From: Coprococcus_A sp051877705
GTDB taxonomy: Bacteria; Bacillota; Clostridia; Lachnospirales; Lachnospiraceae
Direction: 5' to 3'
Assembly (NCBI GenBank): GCA_051877705.1
Contig: JBJEJD010000214.1
Span: forward strand, 1-28,693
Length of the DNA stretch: 28,693 nt
Shown: positions 15,437 to 23,085 of the stretch, one piece after another
Layout of the letters: each line of letters opens with the position of its first letter
Numbering within the stretch: the stretch's first letter is position 1
The notes under the pieces: model-generated
The model's database searches: none
What the model saw: only the letters and a program-made list of their open reading frames with translations
Told to the model about the DNA's origin: nothing
Position numbers and translations under genes: made by a program

Positions 15437-16808
15437 TATTTTGTCCCGCAATCCTTCTGGCCACATAGACGCCGCTGGCGGACGCATGGGACAGGGAGTG
15501 GGTGACACCGCTGCCGTCACCAATAATGTACAGTCCCTTATGCCTTGTCTCAAGATTCTCATCAATAGCCACTTCCATGTTATAGAACTTGACTTCCACA
15601 CCATAAAGCAGGGTGTCGCCATTGGCCGTTCCCGGTGCAATTTTATCCAGGGCATAGATCATCTCGATGATACCGTCCAGAATACGTTTTGGCAGAACAA
15701 GGCTCAGATCTCCCGGTGTAGCCGCCAGAGTCGGCGTCACCAGACTCTCACGGATACGCTTCTCCGTACTCCGTCTGCCACGGATCAGATCTCCAAATCG
15801 CTGTACGATGACGCCGCCGCCCAGCATATTGGATAATCTGGCAATACTCTCACCATAACCGTTGCTGTCCTTGAAAGGCTCTGAAAAATGCTTGGCCACC
15901 AGCAGCGCAAAATTCGTATTATCCGTCTGAAGTTCCGGATTCTCATAGCTGTGACCGTTTACTGTCACAATGCCATTGGTATTCTCTGTCACCACGGCCC
16001 CCTTCGGATTCATACAGAAGGTACGAACCAGATCTTCGAACTTCTCCGTCCTGTAGACGATCTTGCTTTCATATAATTCATCTGTCAGATCTGAAAATAC
16101 CACTGCCGGAAGCTCTACGCGCACACCGATATCCACACGGTTGGATCTTGTCGGAATATCCAGTTCCTGACAGACTGTCTCCATCCATTTACTGCCGCTG
16201 CGCCCTACGGAAATAATGCACTGACTGCAATAATAGCTCTTATCAGCTGCATGGACACCATAACCATCTTCTTCCCTGGTTACATGCTTCACCTCGCAGT
16301 TAAAAAAGAAATCCATCTTATCCTTCAATTCATCAAACAACTGCTCCAGCACAATATAATTAATGTCCGTTCCCAGATGGCGTACAGAAGCATCCAGCAG
16401 ATGCAGATTATTCTGGATACAAACTTTTTTGAACTTCGTATCAGCTGTCGAATACAGCTTCGTTCCTTCACCGCCATGGGTCATATTGATATCATCCACA
16501 TATCTCATGAGCTCCATGGCTTTCTGCTTGCCGATATATTCATACAGTGTTCCACCGAATTCATTGGTAATATTGTATTTACCATCAGAAAATGCCCCTG
16601 CACCGCCAAAACCGCTCATAATTGCACAGGATTTACAGCTGATACAGGACTTCACTGTATCCCCGTTCATCGGACATTTTCTCTTCTCCAACGCATTTCC
16701 TTTCTCAAATACTGCAATTTTAAGTGAGGGATCCTGCTTTACCAGTTCATAGGCTGAATAGATACCACCCGGTCCCGCACCAACGATAATCACATCATAA
16801 TTCTCCAT
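15432..16808 (-). CDS. FAD-dependent oxidoreductase with N-terminal cysteine cluster (COG2509-like)
   Basis: A 458-aa flavoprotein. The N-terminus has the dinucleotide-binding motif VGAGPGG (10-16), FEKG follows as the end of the second strand, and the C-terminus has the second FAD motif GLYIIGDGSG. Between 45 and 61 lie Cys45, Cys55, Cys58 and Cys61 (C-x9-C-x2-C-x2-C), followed by GFGGAGAFSDGK. Similar proteins are annotated as NAD-utilising dehydrogenases or uncharacterised FAD-dependent dehydrogenases; no substrate is known to me. The cysteine spacing suggests an Fe-S or metal site. GGGAGG is 5 nt before the ATG. It may be transcribed alone or by readthrough from the M42 peptidase gene, 118 bp upstream. 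Confidence 0.82.
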   Translation of the reverse strand: MENYDVIIVGAGPGGIYSAYELVKQDPSLKIAVFEKGNALEKRKCPMNGDTVKSCISCKSCAIMSGFGGAGAFSDGKYNITNEFGGTLYEYIGKQKAMELMRYVDDINMTHGGEGTKLYSTADTKFKKVCIQNNLHLLDASVRHLGTDINYIVLEQLFDELKDKMDFFFNCEVKHVTREEDGYGVHAADKSYYCSQCIISVGRSGSKWMETVCQELDIPTRSNRVDIGVRVELPAVVFSDLTDELYESKIVYRTEKFEDLVRTFCMNPKGAVVTENTNGIVTVNGHSYENPELQTDNTNFALLVAKHFSEPFKDSNGYGESIARLSNMLGGGVIVQRFGDLIRGRRSTEKRIRESLVTPTLAATPGDLSLVLPKRILDGIIEMIYALDKIAPGTANGDTLLYGVEVKFYNMEVAIDENLETRHKGLYIIGDGSGVTHSLSHASASGVYVARRIAGQNN

Positions 16809-16849
16809 AAAAACCTCCCATCTGCAACCCCGGTAAATTTACTGTTTTC

Positions 16850-16877
16850 AGTATAACATATTCTTCCCCGTTCCGAA
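16850..16877 (-). promoter_or_regulatory. Extended -10 promoter of the FAD oxidoreductase
   Basis: On the minus strand TATACT (16855-16850) is preceded by TGT, giving an extended -10, with a poor -35 (TTCGGA) 16 bp upstream. It lies about 40 bp before the start codon. Confidence 0.45.
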
Positions 16878-16926
16878 TCATTTTATGGAATCACGCAAAA
16901 AAATCACACTAAATCCGCAAAATAAT

Positions 16927-18015
16927 CTAAAAACGCTGCAGCTTTTCCGGCGTCATCCCTTTAACAACGGCCACAGCCAGTTCCACCGCCGCCTCAAAAT
17001 CACCATAGGATGCAATACCATAATGAGAATGGATATATCGGACTGGTATGCCGATCACAATGACCGGTATACCCTCTCCCGCCAGATTCACAAAGGCACC
17101 ATTGTTGCCGCCGCCCGCCCGCACAGAAGTCTGACATGGTATTCCCATCCTTTCGGCCAGCTCAATCGTATCACGCATATATCTCGGATTGGCGATCATG
17201 GACACATCCATAAAGCGCAGCATAGGCCCCTTTTTCAATGCCGTCTGCACCGCATAGTCTTCCGTAAATGTATCGTCTGCCGGGCAGCCTTCAAAACAGA
17301 TGGCCACCTGAGGATGAATACGACGGACAGCCACCTGTACACCGCGCTCTCCCACTTCTTCCTGAGCCGACATGACCCCCCTCACGGCAAAAGGCAGCTT
17401 CTCATCCGCTAATCGTTTCACCGTTTCCAGCATGGCCGCACAGCCGATACGACAGTCAAAACCTTTGCCGATCATAATATCATGTGCCTCGTCATATTCA
17501 AAATTCACACCTGACACCACCGGTTCACCGATTCGGATACCAAAATCTTCTATGGCCTCCTCACGGGATACGGCCCCCACATCGATAACCAGGTCTGAAA
17601 TAGAAAGCGGTTTGCCTTTTTCCGCTTCCGTCATAAAATGAACAGGCTTGGCTGCAATGATTCCCGGAATCCATGTATCAAAACGGGTATGTACCATGAC
17701 ACGGGAGGACGGCAGAGTATCAGGATTCCATCGCCCCAGTGTCAGGAAATGCAGGGTTCCCTTTGGCGTAATGGAATGAACCATCATACCCACCTCATCA
17801 CCATGGGCGTCCAGCATAAAGACAGGTCTTCCATCTTCTTCTGCATCTCCCTTTGGACAAATATAAAGATTGCGCAGATGATCTTCCATCACCAATGCAT
17901 ATTCCCCCGCAAAATTTCCTGCCGCAGCAATGGCTTCATCCTCAAACCCCGATGGGGCTTTAGCCTCTGATAAAGCCTGAATCAAAGCCAGACTTTCTGA
18001 TTTTGTACTTCTCAT
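16927..18015 (-). CDS. M42-family zinc aminopeptidase
   Basis: A 362-aa cytoplasmic peptidase of the M42 family (glutamyl aminopeptidase/deblocking type). Metal-site residues appear in order: His71 in DAHGDEVG, bridging Asp187 in FDCRIG, the catalytic pair Glu219-Glu220 in QEEVG, Asp247 in GCPADD, and His329 in YIHSHYG. The full set suggests an active di-zinc enzyme that trims peptides, a fit with the oligopeptide importer in the window but not co-transcribed with it. I chose ATG 18015, which overlaps the stop of the upstream gene (ATGA) and has GGGA about 5 nt before it. The longer in-frame start at 18075 lies inside the upstream gene. Confidence 0.88.
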   Translation of the reverse strand: MRSTKSESLALIQALSEAKAPSGFEDEAIAAAGNFAGEYALVMEDHLRNLYICPKGDAEEDGRPVFMLDAHGDEVGMMVHSITPKGTLHFLTLGRWNPDTLPSSRVMVHTRFDTWIPGIIAAKPVHFMTEAEKGKPLSISDLVIDVGAVSREEAIEDFGIRIGEPVVSGVNFEYDEAHDIMIGKGFDCRIGCAAMLETVKRLADEKLPFAVRGVMSAQEEVGERGVQVAVRRIHPQVAICFEGCPADDTFTEDYAVQTALKKGPMLRFMDVSMIANPRYMRDTIELAERMGIPCQTSVRAGGGNNGAFVNLAGEGIPVIVIGIPVRYIHSHYGIASYGDFEAAVELAVAVVKGMTPEKLQRF

Positions 18016-18362
18016 TCTCCCTGTCCCTCTTTCACATGTTTTCTCAGTCCTGAAGCAGTAAATCCTATTTTCCATTCTCCTGCTTTCCAGGATTCATTCA
18101 TCCAGTCCACTGCCTGCTGCTTACCCTCCTCACTGAAAGGAAACAGCTGCACAGTCTTCAATGTATCATCCGTTTTCTCAAAAGAAAAAGGTTCCGGCCA
18201 CAGAACCACCTGAAGTCCTTCAGGCTGAACTGTATTGCCGTCATCATCCTTCATCGCTTTCTGTTTAATAATACGATAACGCATTCCCTGATAGCTTCCC
18301 GTAAAGGGATTGCCGTAATTATAATAATTTAAAGATAGTATATCCTCACTTGAAATCATCAT
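18012..18362 (-). CDS. Unknown 116-aa protein, coupled to the M42 peptidase
   Basis: I do not recognise this family. It is a soluble, Trp- and aromatic-rich 116-aa protein beginning with two Met codons. Notable runs are LNYYNYGNPFTGSYQGMRYRI near the start in two parts (residues 10-20 and 21-31), VVLWPEP in the middle, and a C-terminal basic stretch. It overlaps the M42 peptidase start by four bases (ATGA), so the pair is translationally coupled. SD AAGAAGG is 4 nt before the first ATG; the second ATG (18359) is also possible. The tight coupling argues for a real gene and perhaps a shared role. Confidence 0.75.
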   Translation of the reverse strand: MMISSEDILSLNYYNYGNPFTGSYQGMRYRIIKQKAMKDDDGNTVQPEGLQVVLWPEPFSFEKTDDTLKTVQLFPFSEEGKQQAVDWMNESWKAGEWKIGFTASGLRKHVKEGQGE

Positions 18363-18389
18363 GTACCTTCTTTGCCGCTTTTTATTTTT

Positions 18390-18418
18390 AGCTTATCAGC
18401 TGCCGCAGTTAAAAGCAA
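18390..18418 (-). promoter_or_regulatory. Possible promoter of the 116-aa/M42 operon
   Basis: On the minus strand TTGCTT (18418-18413), 17 bp, TAAGCT (18395-18390). The -10 is only a 4/6 match. Confidence 0.4.
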
Positions 18419-18441
18419 GCCCCCATTTTTCCCGTCAGGCA

Positions 18442-18470
18442 TTGCTATTTTGCAGAAAAAATGCTATAAT
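18442..18470 (+). promoter_or_regulatory. Strong promoter of the candidate ncRNA
   Basis: TTGCTA (18442-18447), 17 bp, perfect TATAAT (18465-18470), with extended TGC before the -10. No protein start with an SD follows, so it points to an RNA gene beginning near 18477. Confidence 0.8.
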
Positions 18471-18476
18471 CATGAC

Positions 18477-18745
18477 AACGCTTTAACTTACGCGGCATCA
18501 GCCGATCACTGATGCCAGGCTTGCAGGTTTTCTGGTATATGCTGCCGGTTCTGTGCAGACCTGTCCGGAATAGTGTCGGAATACCACCTACCACTTACTT
18601 CCGCTCTCCTTCCGTTACATGTCCTGCCGACTGGATTGATTAAATGGCTGTCACGACAGAGACCCGCAGGCAGCGTAAGTTTCGTGTTTTGCGAACAATC
18701 TGAAAAAGGTCCGCGGGCAGTCAGTCCATTGCCCGCGGACCTTTT
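18477..18745 (+). ncRNA. Candidate structured non-coding RNA (6S-sized core)
   Basis: A strong promoter and a strong terminator bracket about 270 nt with no credible ORF. The 5' and 3' parts close on each other: AACTTACGC (18485-18493) is perfectly complementary to GCGTAAGTT (18673-18681). Inside are a perfect 8-bp hairpin GGCATCAG/CTGATGCC (18494-18516), a domain closed by TGGTAT and ATACCA (about 18533-18596), and CCTGC/GCAGG (18623-18627 with 18666-18670), making a multi-branch fold. The 197-nt closed core is in the size range of Firmicute 6S RNA, but the hairpin next to the closing stem is not typical. I see none of the signature strings of RNase P, tmRNA or SRP RNA. Identity open. Confidence 0.65.
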
Positions 18746-18748
18746 CCA
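18704..18748. terminator. Very strong bidirectional terminator
   Basis: AAAAGGTCCGCGGGCA pairs perfectly with TGCCCGCGGACCTTTT (16 bp, 10-nt loop). It ends the candidate ncRNA on the plus strand and the ugp operon on the minus strand, where the tail is TTTTT. Confidence 0.9.
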
Positions 18749-18763
18749 TTCTTCGATTTTTTG

Positions 18764-19018
18764 CTATACAAGATTCTCATGCATCAGATAAAAAGCACCG
18801 CCTATAATTCCCGGAAAGATACCACTGTACGCTGTTATAAGCAGTATATCCATGCTGTGCAGTGCCGGAGGAATCCCCAGAATATCACAACCCAGCCTGC
18901 AGGCAATCCATGCAATATCGCACCAGAGAATAGTATGTATCAGTAAGAACAGGCTGACAGGCCGCACATGTAATCTTAATGCTGCCAATTTTACATAAAA
19001 CCATAAGCGTCTCATCAT
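18764..19018 (-). CDS. Small membrane protein at the end of the ugp operon
   Basis: An 84-aa protein I do not recognise. A basic N-terminus is followed by two hydrophobic segments, about 22-50 (with three Cys) and about 57-78 (ending GIIGGAFYLMH), so it probably spans the membrane twice. I chose ATG 19018 because AGGTGG lies 5 nt upstream, overlapping the end of the ugpQ gene, whose stop is 2 bp away. A GTG at 19027 is inside that SD. The tight spacing places it in the phosphodiester operon; a role there is only inference from context. Confidence 0.65.
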   Translation of the reverse strand: MMRRLWFYVKLAALRLHVRPVSLFLLIHTILWCDIAWIACRLGCDILGIPPALHSMDILLITAYSGIFPGIIGGAFYLMHENLV

Positions 19019-19020
19019 CT

Positions 19021-19779
19021 TTACCACCTGCTTTCCTGTTCTCTTGATTTCATTCTTTCTCTGACAGAAACACCTCTGTCCGGATAATTGGTAATCACCG
19101 CATCTACTCCGAGACCTATCATTTCCTCCAGGTCCCTTTCCTCATTGACTGTCCAGACATGAACGTCCAGCGGACTTTTCAGCCACTCTTCTGCCAGACC
19201 CGGCATCTGCATATGCCACAGCCCGGGATGGAGGGCATCCACCCCGATACGTCTGGCATAATCCACAGTATCTACCATAACATCCACATACAGAATACCT
19301 GTCTTTGCTTCTGAAGATAATGCCTTTACTTTCGCCACACTCAAATGATTAAACGAAGAATACACAACCTGTTTTGTCATGCCCATCTTCTCTGTCAGTG
19401 CCACGAGTATTTCCTCAAGTCCCGGATAGGCATATACACCTGTTTTCATTTCGACATTGATGGTCATTCCCGTCGGCTTCAAACACTCATAAACTTCTGC
19501 CAGCGTTGGAATCTGTACACGGGCATACTCAGGCCGGGTCCGGTTAAAATTAAATTCTCTCAGTTCCCTAAGGGTAAAATCTTTGACATACCCGGTACCA
19601 TCGCTGACCCGTTCAATACTTTCGTCATGGATAACCACCAGCTGTCCGTCCTTCGTCATCTGTACATCCAGTTCCACACCATCTGCTTTCTGCCTTACGG
19701 CCAGATTGAAAGCCTCCAGCGTATTTTCCGGTGCATAGCCGCTGGCACCTCTGTGCGCCCAGATTTTTGTCCTGTACAT
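19021..19779 (-). CDS. ugpQ: Glycerophosphodiester phosphodiesterase (GDPD)
   Basis: A 252-aa cytoplasmic GDPD without signal peptide. Catalytic and metal residues are visible: HRG with His9-Arg10, ELDVQ with Glu36 and Asp38, HD with His51, and Glu110 and Lys112 in NVEMK. It hydrolyses glycerophosphodiesters to glycerol-3-phosphate and an alcohol. Lying directly after ugpB in an operon with the UgpAEC importer, it matches E. coli UgpQ, which processes imported diesters. AAAGG lies 8 nt before the ATG; the gap to ugpB is 14 bp. Confidence 0.9.
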   Translation of the reverse strand: MYRTKIWAHRGASGYAPENTLEAFNLAVRQKADGVELDVQMTKDGQLVVIHDESIERVSDGTGYVKDFTLRELREFNFNRTRPEYARVQIPTLAEVYECLKPTGMTINVEMKTGVYAYPGLEEILVALTEKMGMTKQVVYSSFNHLSVAKVKALSSEAKTGILYVDVMVDTVDYARRIGVDALHPGLWHMQMPGLAEEWLKSPLDVHVWTVNEERDLEEMIGLGVDAVITNYPDRGVSVRERMKSREQESRW

Positions 19780-19793
19780 ATCAGACGCCTTTC

Positions 19794-21194
19794 TTATTCA
19801 TTCAGTAAATTGTAATCTTCAATGGAAGCGTTGATTCTTTCTGCCATCTTTGCAACTGCTTCTTCCGGTGTCTGATTTCCGTTGATCATATTCTCGATCT
19901 CAGATTCAACGATATCTCTTGCTTCAGGGAATACACTCAGCAGAGCGCCTGCATACTCAGGTGCAGAATCATGGAGCTGATCGATGGCTGTCTGGAACTG
20001 TGGATATTCTGCAATATTCTGTTTGAATACTTCCTCGTCATGAGCCGCTGTTGTAATCGGGAAATAACCTGTCTGTGAATTCCAGTATGCCTGAGATTCA
20101 GGAGAGATCATGAATTCAATAAATTTCCATGTTGCCGCTTCCTTAACATCATCGTTATTATTCAAAGCCCAGAGAGATGCACCGCCGATGGATACACCGC
20201 CTTCGGATTCAATAACACCTGGGAAGTATGCTGTACCCACCTCGAAGGAATCTCCGGCTTCCTCAAGGATCTGTTTCAGAGAAGCTGTGGAACCCAGAAC
20301 CATGGCAGCTTTTCCTGCTGTAAAATCTGCTGTATCTGTTGAGTTGGCAGCACGGCCGAGGTTCGGAGCATAACCATTTGTATATAATTCATTCCATTTT
20401 GTCAGGATATTTAAAGCACCACCGTTTTCATCAAATACAACCTTTGTTGCCGCATCCTCACGGCCATTGCCGTTATCCGCATAAGCAAGACCCTGTTTGC
20501 AAAGATACTGTTCGAAATACCATCCGTAAATGCTTGTGGCCAGAACTTCACCTGCGCCTACATCAAGGAGCTGATCACCGACAGCTGCGATTTCATCAAA
20601 GGTTGTCGGAATCTCTGTAATACCTGCTGCATCAAAAAGATTTTTGTTGTAATACAGGATTGGAGTGGATGAGTTAAAAGGCATGGAATACAACTCACCA
20701 TTGACGGTATAATATGCTGCGATATTCGGCTCAATCTGGGATACATCATAGCCGTTGGCATCGATCAGCTCCTGCATCGGTATGATCCAGCCGGAATCGA
20801 TCATAAAACGGGTACCAATATCATAAATCTGTACCAGGTCTGCACCCATATTACCGATCTGAGCACTCTTCAGTTTGTTGATGGCATCATCATAGGACCC
20901 CTGGTATACAGCTTCTACCGTAATTCCGTCCTCATTTTCCTCATTGAACTTATTTACCAGATAATCAATCGCCTCACCATTGACACCACCCATGGAATGC
21001 CAGAAGGTAATGGTCGTTCCTGTTGTATCAACATCAGCTGCCGCCTGGGTGGTCTCTCCCGATGTTTCTGCAGCTGCTGACTGAGTATTCTCTGCAGCTG
21101 CTTTTGTATCTGTGTTGCTTCCTGAGCCACATCCGGCAAGTGTACCGAGTACCATGGCTGCTGTTAAAATAAATGTAATTGCTCTTTTCTTCAT
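19794..21194 (-). CDS. ugpB: Glycerol-3-phosphate/glycerophosphodiester-binding lipoprotein (UgpB-like)
   Basis: A 466-aa family 1 solute-binding protein. The signal peptide ends in lipobox LAGC with lipid-attached Cys22, and an acidic Thr/Ala linker follows. The mature start TITFWHSMGG and later SSTPILYYNKNLFDAAGI are typical of the UgpB/sugar-binding group. Family members can bind sugars, so the glycerophosphodiester assignment leans on neighbours: UgpA, UgpE, UgpC-type ATPase and a GDPD. SD AAAGGAG lies 8 nt before the ATG. It is separated from ugpE by 114 bp holding a hairpin, which may let it be expressed at a different level from the permeases. Confidence 0.85.
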   Translation of the reverse strand: MKKRAITFILTAAMVLGTLAGCGSGSNTDTKAAAENTQSAAAETSGETTQAAADVDTTGTTITFWHSMGGVNGEAIDYLVNKFNEENEDGITVEAVYQGSYDDAINKLKSAQIGNMGADLVQIYDIGTRFMIDSGWIIPMQELIDANGYDVSQIEPNIAAYYTVNGELYSMPFNSSTPILYYNKNLFDAAGITEIPTTFDEIAAVGDQLLDVGAGEVLATSIYGWYFEQYLCKQGLAYADNGNGREDAATKVVFDENGGALNILTKWNELYTNGYAPNLGRAANSTDTADFTAGKAAMVLGSTASLKQILEEAGDSFEVGTAYFPGVIESEGGVSIGGASLWALNNNDDVKEAATWKFIEFMISPESQAYWNSQTGYFPITTAAHDEEVFKQNIAEYPQFQTAIDQLHDSAPEYAGALLSVFPEARDIVESEIENMINGNQTPEEAVAKMAERINASIEDYNLLNE

Positions 21195-21225
21195 TTTCTT
21201 TTCTCCTTTTATTTTTGCAAAAAAT

Positions 21226-21290
21226 GTCGTCCCGAAAATGTACTTTTATTTTCATGTTCCATACTCTGCTGTCCGCACCTCCGGAACGAC
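21226..21290 (-). other. Hairpin in the ugpE-ugpB gap
   Basis: On the minus strand GTCGTTCCG pairs with CGGGACGAC (9 bp, one G-U) across a loop that itself can pair. No T run follows, so it is more likely a processing or stabilising element that raises ugpB expression than a terminator. Confidence 0.4.
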
Positions 21291-21308
21291 TCTATGTACA
21301 CAGGCAGG

Positions 21309-22226
21309 TTATCCTTTAACCGCACCTGAGAACATGCCTTTAATTAACTGCTTCTGTCCCACAATAAAGATCGAGATAGAAGGAATGATGATGATAATAA
21401 CACCCGCAATCATCATGGCCATGGACTGGGATTCCGTGCTGTCCAGCATACCAATACCGATCTGAACAGTTCTCATACTGTCGGAACCAGTTACCAGCAG
21501 CGGCCACATATACATATTCCATGCATTGATGAAAGTGTAAATAGCCATTGCGCCAATGGCAGATTTTGTCAGCGGCATCAGAATCTTTATAATAAACCGC
21601 AAATTACTGCACCCATCCAGCTTTGCCGACTCATAAAGAGAGATCGGGAAAGTCATATAGAACTGCCTGAACAGGAAGATTCCCATAGCCGATGTCATGG
21701 ACGGAACGATCAAAACAAAATAAGTATCAAGCCATCCCCAGCTGCTGACTGTCAGGTAATTGGAGATGATCGTTGCCTCACCCGGAACCATCATCGTTGC
21801 CATAACGATCATGAACAGAACATTCTTCCCCTTAAAATCAAGGAAAGAAAAAGCAAACGCCGCAAGAGAGCAGGTGATGATCTGTGAAATCGTAATGGCC
21901 CCTGCCACCAGGAAAGAATTCAATACAAATCTTAAAAGCGGTACTTTACTCAGTGCCTGTATATAATTGTCCAGCGTCGGGTTCTTCGGCAAAAGATTGA
22001 AATCCATGGAGAAGAGCTCCTTTGAAGGCATAAAAGATATACTAAGTGCATACAAAATCGGTGAAAGAATAATGAATGCTACAATAATATTGGCTCCTAC
22101 CAGCAATGCCTTGTTGATATTTTTCTTTCTTTTTGCCCTGGCATTCATCTCACGATGAAGTGCATCCAGCTCTTCCTTTGATATATTGGTAATATGTCCT
22201 GCATCAAGACCAGCTGTAGAACTCAT
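21309..22226 (-). CDS. ugpE: Glycerophosphodiester ABC permease (UgpE-like)
   Basis: A 305-aa permease of the MalG/UgpE type. A cytoplasmic N-terminus of about 40 residues precedes six membrane helices. The EAA loop that contacts the ATPase reads ESAKLDGCSNLRFIIKILMP. It pairs with UgpA to form the channel. Its ATG overlaps the ugpA stop (TAATG), and AAAGGAG lies about 10 nt upstream, so the two are coupled. Confidence 0.88.
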   Translation of the reverse strand: MSSTAGLDAGHITNISKEELDALHREMNARAKRKKNINKALLVGANIIVAFIILSPILYALSISFMPSKELFSMDFNLLPKNPTLDNYIQALSKVPLLRFVLNSFLVAGAITISQIITCSLAAFAFSFLDFKGKNVLFMIVMATMMVPGEATIISNYLTVSSWGWLDTYFVLIVPSMTSAMGIFLFRQFYMTFPISLYESAKLDGCSNLRFIIKILMPLTKSAIGAMAIYTFINAWNMYMWPLLVTGSDSMRTVQIGIGMLDSTESQSMAMMIAGVIIIIIPSISIFIVGQKQLIKGMFSGAVKG

Positions 22227-23083
22227 TAATATTTCACTCCTTTTTTCTCAAGCTTGAACATGACCAGTGTCAATGCCATGATAATGATGAACAGAATAAC
22301 AGACTGAGCTGCCGCGCTTCCGAACCGGTAATTAAAGAAAGCATCCCTGTAAATCGAGTAAACGATCAGGTTCGTTGCATCACCAGGTCCACCCTGTGTC
22401 AGGATCTTGACCTGTCCAAAGGACTGAAAAGCGTTAATAATATTAACAACCAGCGTATAAAACATGATCGGGCTCAATCCCGGAAGGGTGATTCTGAAAA
22501 ACTTCTGCACGGCATTGGCACCATCAACGGATGCTCTCTCATAGATCGTTTCATCAATATTGCCCAGACCTGCTGAGAAGTACAGGAAATTGATACCGCT
22601 GTTCAGCCAGGCCGTCAGGACCGCAACTGCGATCAGTGCATATTTCGGATCCGTGAACCAGTTAATATTCAGATTAAAAATCTTATTAACAATACCCACA
22701 GTCGGATTCAGCATCAGCTTAAAGATCATGGCTGCCGAAGATGAAGCAATGGCCATTGGAAGCGCATAGGATGTACTGAATACACGAATACCCGGAAAAG
22801 TTTTCTGGCAAAGCATGGCGCCCAGAAGGCCAAGAGCCATACTTCCGATGACGACGATGATCACGAAGATTACCGTCACCTTCAGACTCGTTCTGAAGGA
22901 ATCTGACGTCAACAGCGTTGTATAATTTTCGAGACCCACAAAAAGTTTTGCCTGACCAAGCTTATTGGTTTTATAAAGGCTCAGATAAATGGTTTTAAAA
23001 AACGGGTAGAACAAAAATACAGCAAATACCAGCATGGCCGGTACCAGATAAAAATATGGTCCAAATTTCTTAGTCGGATTCAT
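22226..23083 (-). CDS. ugpA: Glycerophosphodiester ABC permease (UgpA-like)
   Basis: A 285-aa permease of the MalF/UgpA type, opening with GPYFYLVPAMLVFAVFLFYPF, a usual first helix for this group, and six predicted helices. The EAA loop is ERASVDGANAVQKFFRITLPG. It forms the channel with UgpE. GAGGTG stands 5 nt before the ATG, inside the end of ugpC, whose stop is 2 bp upstream. Confidence 0.88.
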   Translation of the reverse strand: MNPTKKFGPYFYLVPAMLVFAVFLFYPFFKTIYLSLYKTNKLGQAKLFVGLENYTTLLTSDSFRTSLKVTVIFVIIVVIGSMALGLLGAMLCQKTFPGIRVFSTSYALPMAIASSSAAMIFKLMLNPTVGIVNKIFNLNINWFTDPKYALIAVAVLTAWLNSGINFLYFSAGLGNIDETIYERASVDGANAVQKFFRITLPGLSPIMFYTLVVNIINAFQSFGQVKILTQGGPGDATNLIVYSIYRDAFFNYRFGSAAAQSVILFIIIMALTLVMFKLEKKGVKY

Positions 23084-23085
23084 GC

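Noticed and set aside
18477..18745. T-box or other riboswitch
   Set aside because: No T-box AGGGTGG-type string is present, and no plus-strand gene follows for it to control; the next gene is on the minus strand.
18573..18791. 72-codon plus-strand open frame in the ncRNA region
   Set aside because: It has no SD, runs through the 16-bp terminator and overlaps the paired stems of the candidate RNA.
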